Part shown: one piece after another, positions 1-10,104 of the stretch | How the letters are laid out: each line of letters starts with the position of its first letter | Position numbering within the stretch: position 1 is the first letter of the stretch | Assembly (NCBI GenBank): GCA_034679345.1 | Contig: JAXDAY010000035.1 | Span: 30,998 to 94,997, forward strand | Reading direction: 5' to 3' | Origin: JAXDAY01 sp034679345 | GTDB taxonomy: Bacteria > Eisenbacteria > RBG-16-71-46 > CAIMUX01 > VGJL01 | DNA: 64,000 nt | Notes under the pieces: model-generated | Told to the model about the DNA's origin: nothing | The model's input: the letters and a program-made list of their open reading frames with translations, nothing else | Database searches by the model: none | Program-made: the position numbers and the translations under genes

Positions 1-438
1 ATCGGAATCTTGAAGGGGTGTTTCATTCTCCTGGCCGATCTCGTCCGCGCCTATGAGGCCGAGCACGAGATCGAGTTCCTCTCGTTGACGAGGATCAAGA
101 GCTCGCGGAAGGACTCCACGTCGGTCCGCGTTCTCCACGATCTCGGCAGCGATATCCGGGGCCGGCAGGTGATCGTCGTCGAGGGGATCCGAACGAGGGG
201 AACCAAGATCGAATACGTCGACCGGTTCCTGCGCCTCCACGAGCCGGCTGGGATCCGGTACGCCGCCCTCGCGAGGCAGCGGGGCGCGGCGGAGGGGCCG
301 ATTCCTTTGGATGCGCTCGGCTTCGAAATAGGCGACCATTACGTCGTCGGGTACGGTCTCGACCTGGAAGAGCAATACCGCGACCTGCCGTTCATCGGCA
401 TGATCGAGGGTGCGGCCGCGGCCGGACCCGGTAGATGA
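1..438 (+). CDS. hpt: Hypoxanthine phosphoribosyltransferase-like protein, 5'-truncated by the window edge, active site degenerate
   Basis: The reading frame is open from base 1, so the start lies outside the window; 145 residues remain. The fold markers of bacterial HPRT are present: the ILKGCFILLADLVR helix near the visible N-terminus, the DIRGR strand before the PRPP loop, and the C-terminal GFEIGDHYVVGYGLDL..YRDLPFIG block. HPRT normally salvages hypoxanthine and guanine using PRPP. Here the PRPP loop reads VVEGIRTRGTK where the family has VEDIIDTGxT, so the second acidic residue and the catalytic-base aspartate are missing. The usual LLDKP purine-contact segment reads ALARQRG. Enzyme activity is therefore doubtful. 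The stop overlaps the upstream of two possible ftsH starts as ATGA. The hpt-ftsH order matches the tilS-hpt-ftsH arrangement known in other bacteria. Family assignment is sure; function is not. Confidence 0.85.
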   Translation: MGILKGCFILLADLVRAYEAEHEIEFLSLTRIKSSRKDSTSVRVLHDLGSDIRGRQVIVVEGIRTRGTKIEYVDRFLRLHEPAGIRYAALARQRGAAEGPIPLDALGFEIGDHYVVGYGLDLEEQYRDLPFIGMIEGAAAAGPGR

Positions 439-449
439 AGGGAAGCCCA

Positions 450-2521
<2,072 letters not shown>

Positions 2522-2525
<4 letters not shown>

Positions 2526-3406
2526 TTCCCGCCGAGGCGGCTTCGCCGAGTCCCTGGCCGGCCCGGAGGGTTTCGACCTTCCGGGCCGGACCGCATACCT
2601 GGGAACTCGGTCGACGCACCCTCGTCCTGGGGATCCTGAACTGCACGCCCGACTCGTTCAGCGACGGCGGGATCTTCACAACCGAGGAGGCGATCACGCG
2701 GCGGATCTCCGTGATCGCGGAGGAAGGGGCGGACATCGTCGACATCGGCGGGGAGAGCACGCGCCCCGGGGCGGAGCCGGTCGGCCCGGAGACCGAGTGG
2801 GACCGGATCGCCCCCGCGCTGCGAGCGATCCGGCGGCAAGGGATTGCGCTTCCCGCGAGCGTCGACACAATGAAGCCCGAAGTGGCACGGCGTGCGATCG
2901 ACGAAGGCGCGGTCATCCTGAACGATGTCTCGGGCCTGCGCGGCGGGCCGGCGATGGCGGAGATCGCGGCGCGTCACGGCGCGGCGATGATCCTGATGCA
3001 TATGCAGGGGGAACCGCGCACCATGCAGGCCGAGCCCCGCTACCACGACCTCATCGCCGAGGTGCGAGGGCACCTCGCGGGAGCGGTGGCGGTGGCGCGC
3101 GATGCCGGAGTCCCGGAGGAATCGATCCTCGTCGATCCCGGGATCGGCTTCGGAAAGAATCTGGTCCACAACCTGGAGTTGCTTCGTCGCCTCGCCGCAT
3201 TCGGAGACCTCGGCGCGGGAGTCCTCGTCGGCACCTCACGGAAGAGCTTTCTCGGCAGGCTCCTCGATCTCCCCGTGGAGGACCGCCTCGAGGCCTCCAT
3301 CGCCTCCTTCGCAGGATCGGTCCTGGCCGGAGCCCACGCGGTCCGCGCACACGATGTCCGCGCGGCGGTCCGTGCCGTGCGAGTGGCCGACGCGCTGCGG
3401 GACTGA
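2522..3406 (+). CDS. folP: Dihydropteroate synthase
   Basis: Condenses 6-hydroxymethyl-dihydropterin diphosphate with p-aminobenzoate in folate synthesis. The 294 residues carry the family signatures in order: GILNCTPDSFSDGG (family GILNVTPDSFSDGG), VDIGGESTRPGA, the NDVSGLRG strand, ILVDPGIGFGK, and GTSRKSFLGR, which binds the pterin diphosphate. Length is normal, with an extra N-terminal stretch of about 28 residues before the TIM barrel. The start is a GTG whose GTGA overlaps the ftsH stop, implying translational coupling. ftsH-folP adjacency is common in bacteria. I see no missing active-site residue. Confidence 0.96.
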
Positions 3407-3478
3407 AGGGGGCGGTAGCGCCCGCTCCCCCGCTGCGCTACGATCTCATCGCCGACCCATTCCCGGGAGGAACGAGCC

Positions 3479-4309
3479 TTGCCGTTCAGTGTGCGCCTGA
3501 TCCTCGACGTCGCCGACGTCCTGATCGTCGCGATCCTCATCTACAGGATCCTGGCCCTCGTGCGCGGGACGCGCGCCGCGCAGATGGTGCTGGGCCTCGC
3601 GGCGCTCGCGATCCTCTCGGTCGCCGCCGAATGGCTTCAGCTCTCCTCCCTCAACTGGATCCTCGCGAGTCTGAAGACGGTCTGGGTGATCGGATTCCTG
3701 ATCCTCTTCCAGCCCGAGCTCCGCAAAGGCCTCGCCCAGTTTGGCGCGAATCCTCTCTTCCGCCAGTTCCTGCGCGTCAGTCAGACGGCGAGCCTCGGGG
3801 AGATCCAGAAGGCCTGCGAGGCGATGTCGAAAAAGGGGCTGGGCGCCATCGTCGTCATCGAGCGCAACATGGGTCTGAAGTCGTTCGTGGAGACCGGCAC
3901 GGCCCTCGAAGCCACCGTCTCGGCCGAGCTGATCGAAACGATCTTCACTCCCCCATCGCCGCTGCACGACGGCGCGATCGTGATCCGCGGCAATCAGGTG
4001 GTCGCCGCGGGCTGCATCCTCCCGCTCAGCCAGAGCTCCAAGATCGAGCGCACCCTTGGCACGCGCCACCGCGCGGCCGTCGGCCTCTCGGAGGAGACCG
4101 ATGCGATTTCGATCGTCGTCTCCGAGGAAACGCGCAGGATCTCGGTCGCCGAACGAGGGGTGCTCCACCGCCTCCCCGATCCAGGTCAGCTACGCAGCGT
4201 CCTGGCGGGTCTCTTGAAGGCGGAGGAGACAGCGAGCGACGAACCGGTGATTCCCGTGGCCGATGATGCCGCGCAGCAACTCTCCTCCGGCGGCGGAGCG
4301 GCGAGCTGA
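3479..4309 (+). CDS. cdaA: Membrane-bound diadenylate cyclase CdaA (DisA_N/DAC domain)
   Basis: Makes the second messenger c-di-AMP from two ATP. The 276 residues match CdaA length. Three hydrophobic segments occupy roughly residues 1-80, followed by a FQPELRKGLAQFG linker and the DAC domain. Both catalytic motifs are intact: DGA at about 164-166 (SPLHDGAIV) and RHR at about 196-198 (GTRHRAA). The start is TTG, chosen because GGGAGGA lies 7 bases upstream. It follows folP at 72 bp in the same direction and is probably co-transcribed. The folP-cdaA order is frequent in several phyla, whereas the cdaR-glmM partners of Firmicutes are not here. Confidence 0.94.
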   Translation: MPFSVRLILDVADVLIVAILIYRILALVRGTRAAQMVLGLAALAILSVAAEWLQLSSLNWILASLKTVWVIGFLILFQPELRKGLAQFGANPLFRQFLRVSQTASLGEIQKACEAMSKKGLGAIVVIERNMGLKSFVETGTALEATVSAELIETIFTPPSPLHDGAIVIRGNQVVAAGCILPLSQSSKIERTLGTRHRAAVGLSEETDAISIVVSEETRRISVAERGVLHRLPDPGQLRSVLAGLLKAEETASDEPVIPVADDAAQQLSSGGGAAS

Positions 4310-4322
4310 TCGGGGCGCTGGC

Positions 4323-5270
4323 TCAGATCTCCTCGATCCGGCTGACCAAGATCCCCTTGAAGGAGTCGATCCGATCGAGATAGGCCTTGAGCGGCACCTT
4401 CACGACCTTGCCGCCGTCGTAGTATCCCTCCAGGGGACTTCTCGCGGCGTGCACGAGATAGACCGTGCCGGCCTCCCGCACGAGGATGCCGAGATGCTGG
4501 ATCAGGATCCCTTGCGCGCGAGCCTCCGCCCCCTTGGGCGCCGACTCGTCGAGGACGAAGTAGACGATGTCGCCCGACTGGAGCGCGCTCCAGTTGATCT
4601 TCCCCTTCGGGAGAAAGGCGATCGCTCCTGCGGCGAAGCGCTCGTTTCCTGGATCAGGCGCGACCGGGCCGATCGTCGCGGTGACGTCCTTCCCCCAGAT
4701 CCCGCTCTGGAAGATGTCCTCCGAGTAGTCGAGATGGGCGGGGTGGTCGTATCGGACGCGCCCATCCGGCAGAATCGCATCCTGCACTCCGGCGCCGTAG
4801 AAGCGCGTGCCGAAGGCGAACTGCACCGCCTCGCGCGCCGAGGAGGAACGGCCTAGCTCGGTCGTCCGGTAGAGGAAGAGGATGCAATCGGTCTGGAAGT
4901 CGTCGCAGAGACGGCCTTCGGTCACATAGCCGCCCGGGTCGAGTCCGAAGAGATAGCGGGTCTTTCCCTCTCGATAGAAGTAGTCGGCCCAGAAGGCGAT
5001 CTTCTCCCCCAGGGGCTTCTCCTCGATGCCCCGCATCAGCGAGTCGATGCGGGCGCTCGAGAGCACGTGGGAGTTGTCCAAGTTGAATCGGACCATCGTC
5101 TCGAATCGCTCGAGGATCGGCTCGGCAACCTCCCCCTCACCCGATGCGAAGCGGATCATGCTCAGAATCCCCAGCGCGAGCGCTAGCCCGCTGATTCGAA
5201 TGATTCCTTTTCCGGTTCCAATGCGAGCGGCGTGTCTCTGATCCACGAATCCTCCATTGATCGAGTCCAT
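4323..5270 (-). CDS. DUF1460/NlpC-P60-like putative secreted hydrolase
   Basis: 315 residues. The N-terminus has a hydrophobic stretch (GIIRISGLALALGILSMIRFA) that looks like a signal peptide or anchor. The body resembles the DUF1460 family, N-acetylmuramoyl-L-alanine amidase-like members of the papain-fold NlpC/P60 group. The candidate nucleophile cysteine sits in FQTDCILFLYRTTEL, and the candidate histidines in IQHLGILV and VYLVHAARS. If correct it would cleave peptidoglycan peptides or related amides in the periplasm. The ATG at 5270 opens the annotated frame; a GTG at 5246 with GGAGG just upstream is an equally good start and would shorten the protein by 8 residues. It converges on cdaA with only 13 bp between the two stops and no terminator. 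Family assignment is by motif only. Confidence 0.62.
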   Translation of the reverse strand: MDSINGGFVDQRHAARIGTGKGIIRISGLALALGILSMIRFASGEGEVAEPILERFETMVRFNLDNSHVLSSARIDSLMRGIEEKPLGEKIAFWADYFYREGKTRYLFGLDPGGYVTEGRLCDDFQTDCILFLYRTTELGRSSSAREAVQFAFGTRFYGAGVQDAILPDGRVRYDHPAHLDYSEDIFQSGIWGKDVTATIGPVAPDPGNERFAAGAIAFLPKGKINWSALQSGDIVYFVLDESAPKGAEARAQGILIQHLGILVREAGTVYLVHAARSPLEGYYDGGKVVKVPLKAYLDRIDSFKGILVSRIEEI

Positions 5271-5636
5271 TCTAGTGGATTGGAGATCGTGCGGGTCAAG
5301 GAAGGCTGTGACCGTGGGTACATCCGGGGCGGGCAAAGCACGAAGCGAAGCGATCCGCCGGCCGACCCGCCCTTCCCACGAGCCCCGGAACCCCGGCAAC
5401 TCGGGTGCCCCCCAAGGTGAGCGACTGCGCCTCCAGCCAGCCGTTCACGACCGGTCGGGACCGGTCCGGCGAATCCCTTCGCCCTGGCCCGTATGCAGGA
5501 ATGCTGCCATCTTCCGCATCGTGGGATGATTCCCGCAATCGACTGAACCGGACTCGTCTTCGAGCGGGCCCCCAGCGATCGCTCCTGAGCGGTGGGACCG
5601 AGGTGAAGTCGCCCCCGGCTACAGGCGACCTCGCGG
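5271..5636. other. Intergenic stretch, no gene recognised
   Basis: 366 bp between two minus-strand genes. Reading all six frames I find only short or compositionally biased frames. Near 5450 there are two overlapping copies of GACCGGTC, and CGAAGCGAAGCG occurs near 5340. No intrinsic terminator with a T-run is visible, and I found no convincing promoter for the downstream gene. Confidence 0.5.
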
Positions 5637-6416
5637 TCAGTCTCCCGGCGCGAGATCGAGCAACTCCGACATACGGCTTGCGTTTCTCGCCGCGCGGCCG
5701 GCGTGGCAATTGTTGAAGAAGAGGTACGTGTCGGTCGTCCGAGATCCCAGATCGAGAATCGCATCGATCCACTCGCTCAGCTCGCCGTCCGAGTAATTGT
5801 AGTCGTAGCGATCCCCCCCGCCTCTTCCCCACCAGTTGGCGGCGTTCCTGCCGTGGAAGCGAACGTATCCGATCCCATTCGTTTCCCGGACGAGGGGAGG
5901 GAAGAGCCCCCGCAGCCGCGGCTCGTCGACGATGCAGAAACCGAGCCCTTCCCGCCGGAGCTCCTCGAATGTCTCCTCCCGCGCCCAGGAATCGTGACGG
6001 AACTCCACGAAGACCGGCCGCTCTCCCATTCGCTCGCGCAAGCGGCGGAGGTGGTCGAGATTCGCGGGGGTACGCTGAAAAGCCCAGGGGAATTGCGCCA
6101 GCGCGCCGTGGAACTTCCCCGTCTCCTCGAGGGGCGCGATGCAGTCGAGGAATCGACGAAAGTGATCCGGATCGTCGACGCGCTTGTGGGTGACATCCTG
6201 GTGGAGTTTCACGATGAAGCGGAATGACTCGGGTGTCTTGCGCTCCATCTGCCGCAATACGACCGGATGAGGGAGACGGTAGTAGGTCGAGTTCACCTCG
6301 ACCGCGGCAAAGCGCTTGGAGTAATGGACGAGCCGCTCCCCGCGGGGGAGCTCCGGAGGATAGAAGACTTCGCTCCAATCGTCGAAGGAATAGCCGGAGG
6401 TGCCGATCCAGATCAT
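5637..6416 (-). CDS. DUF72 family protein (YecE-like TIM barrel)
   Basis: 259 residues, complete, the usual DUF72 length. It starts with the signature IWIGTSGYSFDDWSEVFYP. VEVNSTYYRLP, FIVKLHQDVTH, GALAQFPWAFQ and VFVEFRHDSW follow in family order, then YVRFHGRN and the C-terminal YLFFNNCHAGRAARNA. The biochemical role of DUF72 proteins is not established; the fold is a TIM barrel. Its ATG overlaps the dinB stop as ATGA, so it is the second gene of a two-gene operon with DNA polymerase IV and should share that promoter/operator. This suggests a role in DNA damage or nucleotide metabolism, which is inference from context. Confidence 0.93.
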   Translation of the reverse strand: MIWIGTSGYSFDDWSEVFYPPELPRGERLVHYSKRFAAVEVNSTYYRLPHPVVLRQMERKTPESFRFIVKLHQDVTHKRVDDPDHFRRFLDCIAPLEETGKFHGALAQFPWAFQRTPANLDHLRRLRERMGERPVFVEFRHDSWAREETFEELRREGLGFCIVDEPRLRGLFPPLVRETNGIGYVRFHGRNAANWWGRGGGDRYDYNYSDGELSEWIDAILDLGSRTTDTYLFFNNCHAGRAARNASRMSELLDLAPGD

Positions 6417-7606
6417 CGAATCCTCGCCTCCCTTCGATCGGCCAGCAATGAGGCCCTCCGGAGGGATCGCGCTCCGTAGACGGCGCGCAGCCGGTCGATG
6501 GCACGATCGAGGCGATCGAGCCGACCATCATCGAAGAGCTCCGCAGGCCGCCACCCCTCCGGCCGCATGAGTCCCGAGACTGAGACGCCCAACATCCGGA
6601 TCTCATCATGAACCGACAGCGCATCGAAGAGAAGAGCGACGGTTCGAAAGACCACCTGCGTGGAGTCCGTTGGGTTCTCCAATCTGCGCCGGCGGGATCG
6701 TGTGGTGAAGTCCGAACTTCGCACCTTCAGATGAGCAGTGGCGCCGAGCCATCCCTCCGTCCGCAGGTCGCGTCCGACCTCGTCGGAAAGGCCGAGGAGG
6801 AGCCTGCCGATCTCTCGCCGGTCGCTCGTGTCCCTCGGAAGAGTGAACTCATGTCCCAGCGACTTCGGTGCCGGAGTGGCATGGTGCGGCACGACGGGAC
6901 TCGAGTCCTCTCCCCTCGCCGCGTCACGGAGAAGCCTTCCCCAGATCCCGAAGCGACGGAGCATCTCGGCTGCAGGGGCGCGAGAGAGATCGCCGATGGT
7001 CACGACTCCGAAATGGGAAAGCGCGCGAACCGTCGCCGGACCGACCCCGTAGAGCTCTCCCACCGGTCGACCAGCGTAGGTCCGGACATACTGCTGGAGG
7101 TCGAGCACGGTCACGCCCCCCGGCTTGCCCAGAGGGGAGGCCATCTTCGCGACGAGCTTGTTGTTCCCAATTCCGACGCTGCAGCCCAGACCGAGGCGGT
7201 CGCGGATATCACGCTGGATCTCAAGCGCAAGTCTTCTTCCGCCATCCAGGCCGCCCGCGATCCCTGTGACGTCGAGAAAGGCCTCGTCGATGCTCGCCAT
7301 CTCTACAAGGGGACTGAATCGTAGGAGGGACTTCAGAAGCCTCGCTGAGAGATCAAGGTAGCGGGGTGGGTGACAGGGTAGGAATACCGCCTCCGGGCAG
7401 CGCTTACGGGCTTCGCCCAGGGGCATGCCCGACCGGACTCCATAGATCCGGGCTTCGTAGGATGCGCTCGCGACCACGCCGCGATCCACCGGCCGTCCAC
7501 CGATCACCAATGGCTTGCCCCGGAGACGTGGAGCCGCGAGCACCTCCGCTTGCGCGAAGAACGCGTCCATGTCGACGTGGAGAATTACTCGAAGCGAGGC
7601 TGTCAT
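6413..7606 (-). CDS. dinB: DNA polymerase IV (Y-family translesion polymerase)
   Basis: Error-prone polymerase that bypasses damaged bases. 397 residues. Catalytic motifs are intact: VDMDAFFAQAE near the N-terminus and SIDEAFLDVTG near residue 105. These are followed by CSVGIGNNKLVAKMAS and the helix-hairpin-helix region (GVGPATVRALSHFG). The little-finger domain and a basic C-terminus (RRASLLADRREARIR) end the protein. The ATG at 7606 is preceded by GGGGAG at 3-base spacing. It is first in an operon with the overlapping DUF72 gene. A sigma70-like promoter with a palindromic operator in its spacer lies 20 bp upstream (separate entry), which suggests SOS-type repression. Confidence 0.95.
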   Translation of the reverse strand: MTASLRVILHVDMDAFFAQAEVLAAPRLRGKPLVIGGRPVDRGVVASASYEARIYGVRSGMPLGEARKRCPEAVFLPCHPPRYLDLSARLLKSLLRFSPLVEMASIDEAFLDVTGIAGGLDGGRRLALEIQRDIRDRLGLGCSVGIGNNKLVAKMASPLGKPGGVTVLDLQQYVRTYAGRPVGELYGVGPATVRALSHFGVVTIGDLSRAPAAEMLRRFGIWGRLLRDAARGEDSSPVVPHHATPAPKSLGHEFTLPRDTSDRREIGRLLLGLSDEVGRDLRTEGWLGATAHLKVRSSDFTTRSRRRRLENPTDSTQVVFRTVALLFDALSVHDEIRMLGVSVSGLMRPEGWRPAELFDDGRLDRLDRAIDRLRAVYGARSLRRASLLADRREARIR

Positions 7607-7623
7607 CGACTCCCCTTGCTCTC

Positions 7624-7652
7624 AGTATACCATACATACGTACGGTATTCAA
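7624..7652 (-). promoter_or_regulatory. dinB promoter with palindromic operator (SOS/LexA-box candidate)
   Basis: On the minus strand a -35 TTGAAT (7652-7647) and a -10 TATACT (7629-7624) are separated by exactly 17 bp. The spacer is filled by an inverted repeat at 7627-7648. On the plus strand its arms are ATACCATAC and GTACGGTAT around a 4-base ATAC centre, with one mismatch in nine pairs. A repressor bound here would cover both promoter elements. Position ahead of dinB makes a LexA-type repressor the best guess. The motif is not the E. coli CTGT-N8-ACAG box. Confidence 0.6.
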
Positions 7653-7654
7653 TG

Positions 7655-7685
7655 AAAAGCCCCGCCCCCCAGCCCCCAGCGGGGC
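7655..7685 (-). terminator. Intrinsic terminator of the TRAP operon
   Basis: On the minus strand GCCCCGC and GCGGGGC (7685-7679 and 7665-7659) form a perfect 7-bp stem around a 13-base G-rich loop, followed by TTTTC. It lies 30 bp after the stop of the last gene of the operon (7715) and separates it from dinB. Confidence 0.75.
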
Positions 7686-7714
7686 CTGGGTGACCTCGCG
7701 CCGGAGCGGTCCTG

Positions 7715-8812
7715 CTAGAGGTCGGGGAAGAGAGTATCGAGGATCTCGGGAGGCGGCCCCTCGGCCGACCAGTTCGCGATCCCTCCGGAGCCGCGCATCG
7801 GCAGCCACTCGGGCCACCGATCGGTCCTTCTCAGGAACGACTGCTCCCAAACCGGTTGTGGGAGATCGAACTCCCTCAAGTCCTGAAGTCCGATGTCCGG
7901 CAGAAAAAAGGGGAGGCGGAGGTGGATCGCCGGCAGGTAGGCCATCGCCCCCACGCGCGCGCCCACCGCCTTGGATCCGATCTCGCGCCAGAATGCGAAA
8001 CCGCTCACCTTATGGACTCCCGCCTTCCGCACGAAGCAGCCTTCCATCGACTCGACTGTGATCAACTCCAGCGAGTCGCCTCGGTCGACGATCTCGCGGT
8101 AAAAGACCTGCCCGCAGTAGCTCGACTCGTAGAGAAGCTCGAGGGTGCTGTGCAGCCCCGAGGGATAGACGAACTTGAGCATGAGAGTGCGAGCGTCGTC
8201 CAGCCGGACCTCCTCTGAGGTGAGAGTCACTTTCTCCGCAAAGAGATCGTAGCTGCCACGGTAGCCTTCGGAATAGTCGTACTGGAGGCAGAAGCCGCCG
8301 AGCCCCGCGCGCCCCATCCGCAAGGTCAAGAACGGGTAGACTCCGGGATTGGCGAAGCGGTGCTGGAAGGCCTCTGCGATGTCGCCTTCCTGGAACGTGT
8401 AGACCTTCCCCTCGACCCGGGCGAGCCTGCTGATGTAATCCATCGAGTTCAGCGCGCGCCCCTTGAAACGCCGGAGCGCCTCCCCGCGCGCCTCCTCGGT
8501 TCCAGCCTCCCCGAATCGGCCCTCTGAGTAGAGCCGATCGATCTCTCTCAGAGTCTCCACGTTCTTCGCATGGATCCGGGAGCCGACCGACTCCACGTCC
8601 GCGGGAGTGAGGCGCGCCAGCGGCACGGGCGGATCCTCTCGACAGAGAACGCACGACATTCGCTCCGGACGGAGCTCGCTTCGCGCCGCCGGCTGAGGCT
8701 CGACCGCTGCGGGGCCGGAGGCGGCGCAGACAATCAGGAGGAGACACGCCAGCGCCCGGAGGCGAACACGGCCGATTCGCCTCAAGGCGTCCCAGCAATC
8801 CGAGGAAGCCAT
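7715..8812 (-). CDS. Secreted protein of unknown function, last gene of the TRAP operon
   Basis: 365 residues. I do not recognise a family. The N-terminus (RIGRVRLRALACLLLIVCAASGPAA) is a Sec-type signal peptide. The mature part starts near a CVLC pair (MSCVLCREDPP) that could bind metal or form a disulfide. The rest is soluble and rich in aromatic and beta-strand-like segments, with FCLQYDYSEGYRGSYDLFAEK in the middle, and ends PPEILDTLFPDL. The start is the ATG at 8812, which overlaps the end of dctM by 31 bases, so it is translationally linked to the transporter. A periplasmic or outer-membrane accessory role for the TRAP system is inference from position. Confidence 0.7.
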   Translation of the reverse strand: MASSDCWDALRRIGRVRLRALACLLLIVCAASGPAAVEPQPAARSELRPERMSCVLCREDPPVPLARLTPADVESVGSRIHAKNVETLREIDRLYSEGRFGEAGTEEARGEALRRFKGRALNSMDYISRLARVEGKVYTFQEGDIAEAFQHRFANPGVYPFLTLRMGRAGLGGFCLQYDYSEGYRGSYDLFAEKVTLTSEEVRLDDARTLMLKFVYPSGLHSTLELLYESSYCGQVFYREIVDRGDSLELITVESMEGCFVRKAGVHKVSGFAFWREIGSKAVGARVGAMAYLPAIHLRLPFFLPDIGLQDLREFDLPQPVWEQSFLRRTDRWPEWLPMRGSGGIANWSAEGPPPEILDTLFPDL

Positions 8813-10104
8813 AGACTCATGTCGGGCCAATAGGTGACCACCATCAATGCGAGGAGCAAGACGAGGAGGAATGGAAGCGCGGCCCGATAGACCTCGGTGA
8901 CGGGGCGTCCGAACCGGAAGGAGGAAATGAAGAGGTTCAGGCCGAAGGGCGGCGTCAGGAATCCGATCTCGAGGTTTGTGAGGAAGATGATCCCCAGATG
9001 GACGAGGTTGACGTCGTACTCGAGGGCGATCGGAATGATCAGCGGCACGACAATCATCGCAGAGAAGATCTCCATCAACGACCCGACGATCAACAGAAGG
9101 ATGTTCAACGCGAAGAGGAACGAATAGCGGTTGGTGATGAAGCCCCGCACCCAGTCGAGGATCTTTCCCGGGACCTCCGCGTCGATGAGGAAGTTCGTCA
9201 GGCCGAAGGCGGCCCCGAGAATCATGAGGATCGCCCCGACCAGGGTCATGCTCTCGGCGGCGATCGCCGGGACCTTTCTCCATGGTATGTCGCGGTAGAT
9301 CGCGACCTCGACGATGAGCGCGTAGATCGCCGTCACCGTCGCTGCCTCGGTGACCGTCATCTTGCCGCCGTAGATCCCTCCGAGAATGATGAACGGCAAC
9401 GGCACTTCCCAGGCCGCGGATTTGAGCGAAGGCAGGATGTCCTTCAACCCCTCCCGGAATGGGACCCGGCGCGTCTTCGATTTCCCGCCGCTCTCTCGCA
9501 TCGCGTAGGCGGAGAGCACCGCGATCAGGAAGATCCCGGGAATGAGCCCGGCCAGGAAGAGCCGGTCGATTTCGGGAGCGGAGCCGGCCGGAAGAACGAG
9601 ACCACTCACGCTCTGCGACGCCACGTAGCTGTAAAGGATCAAGGGCAGGCTGGGAGGAAACAGGAAACCGAGACTACCCGAGGTGGTGAGCAAACCGAGC
9701 GAGTAGCGCTGGTTGAACCCTTCACGCATGAGCGCGGGCATGAGAAGGCCCCCCATCGCGACGATGGTGACCCCGCTTCCTCCGGTGAAGGCGGTGAAGA
9801 TCGCACAGGCGACCATCGCCACGAGCGCCAGGCTTCCGGGGATCCAGCCGAACATCGAGCTCGTGAGGCGAACGAGACGCTCGGGGGTCTTGCTCTCGGC
9901 GAACAGGTACCCCGCGAACGTGAACATCGGGATCGCGATCAGGATCGACGAGGACGCGAGCCGGCTCATCTCGGTGATGACCGCGCTGGAGGAGATACCC
10001 TGGCGCAAGAACGCGAAGAGGGCTCCGCCGCCCAGGACGATGAAGAGGGGCGTGCCCAGGAGGGCGATCCCGAGGAGGATCAGGCCGACGATCCAACCGA
10101 TCAC
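8782..10104 (-). CDS. dctM: TRAP transporter large permease DctM
   Basis: 440 residues, about twelve hydrophobic segments, typical of the large ion-coupled subunit of TRAP transporters. Family features seen: an N-terminal LLGTPLFIVLGGGALFAFL helix, IAIPMFTFAGYLFAES, the TAFTGGSGVTIVAMGGLLMP motif, LGFLFPPSLPLILYSYV, and the C-terminal FLTPPFGLNLFISS. It imports the ligand delivered by the DctP protein using an ion gradient. The start is a GTG in a GTGA overlap with the dctQ stop. The longer frame upstream is only dctQ read out of frame. Confidence 0.94.
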   Translation of the reverse strand: MIGWIVGLILLGIALLGTPLFIVLGGGALFAFLRQGISSSAVITEMSRLASSSILIAIPMFTFAGYLFAESKTPERLVRLTSSMFGWIPGSLALVAMVACAIFTAFTGGSGVTIVAMGGLLMPALMREGFNQRYSLGLLTTSGSLGFLFPPSLPLILYSYVASQSVSGLVLPAGSAPEIDRLFLAGLIPGIFLIAVLSAYAMRESGGKSKTRRVPFREGLKDILPSLKSAAWEVPLPFIILGGIYGGKMTVTEAATVTAIYALIVEVAIYRDIPWRKVPAIAAESMTLVGAILMILGAAFGLTNFLIDAEVPGKILDWVRGFITNRYSFLFALNILLLIVGSLMEIFSAMIVVPLIIPIALEYDVNLVHLGIIFLTNLEIGFLTPPFGLNLFISSFRFGRPVTEVYRAALPFLLVLLLALMVVTYWPDMSLWLPRIAGTP

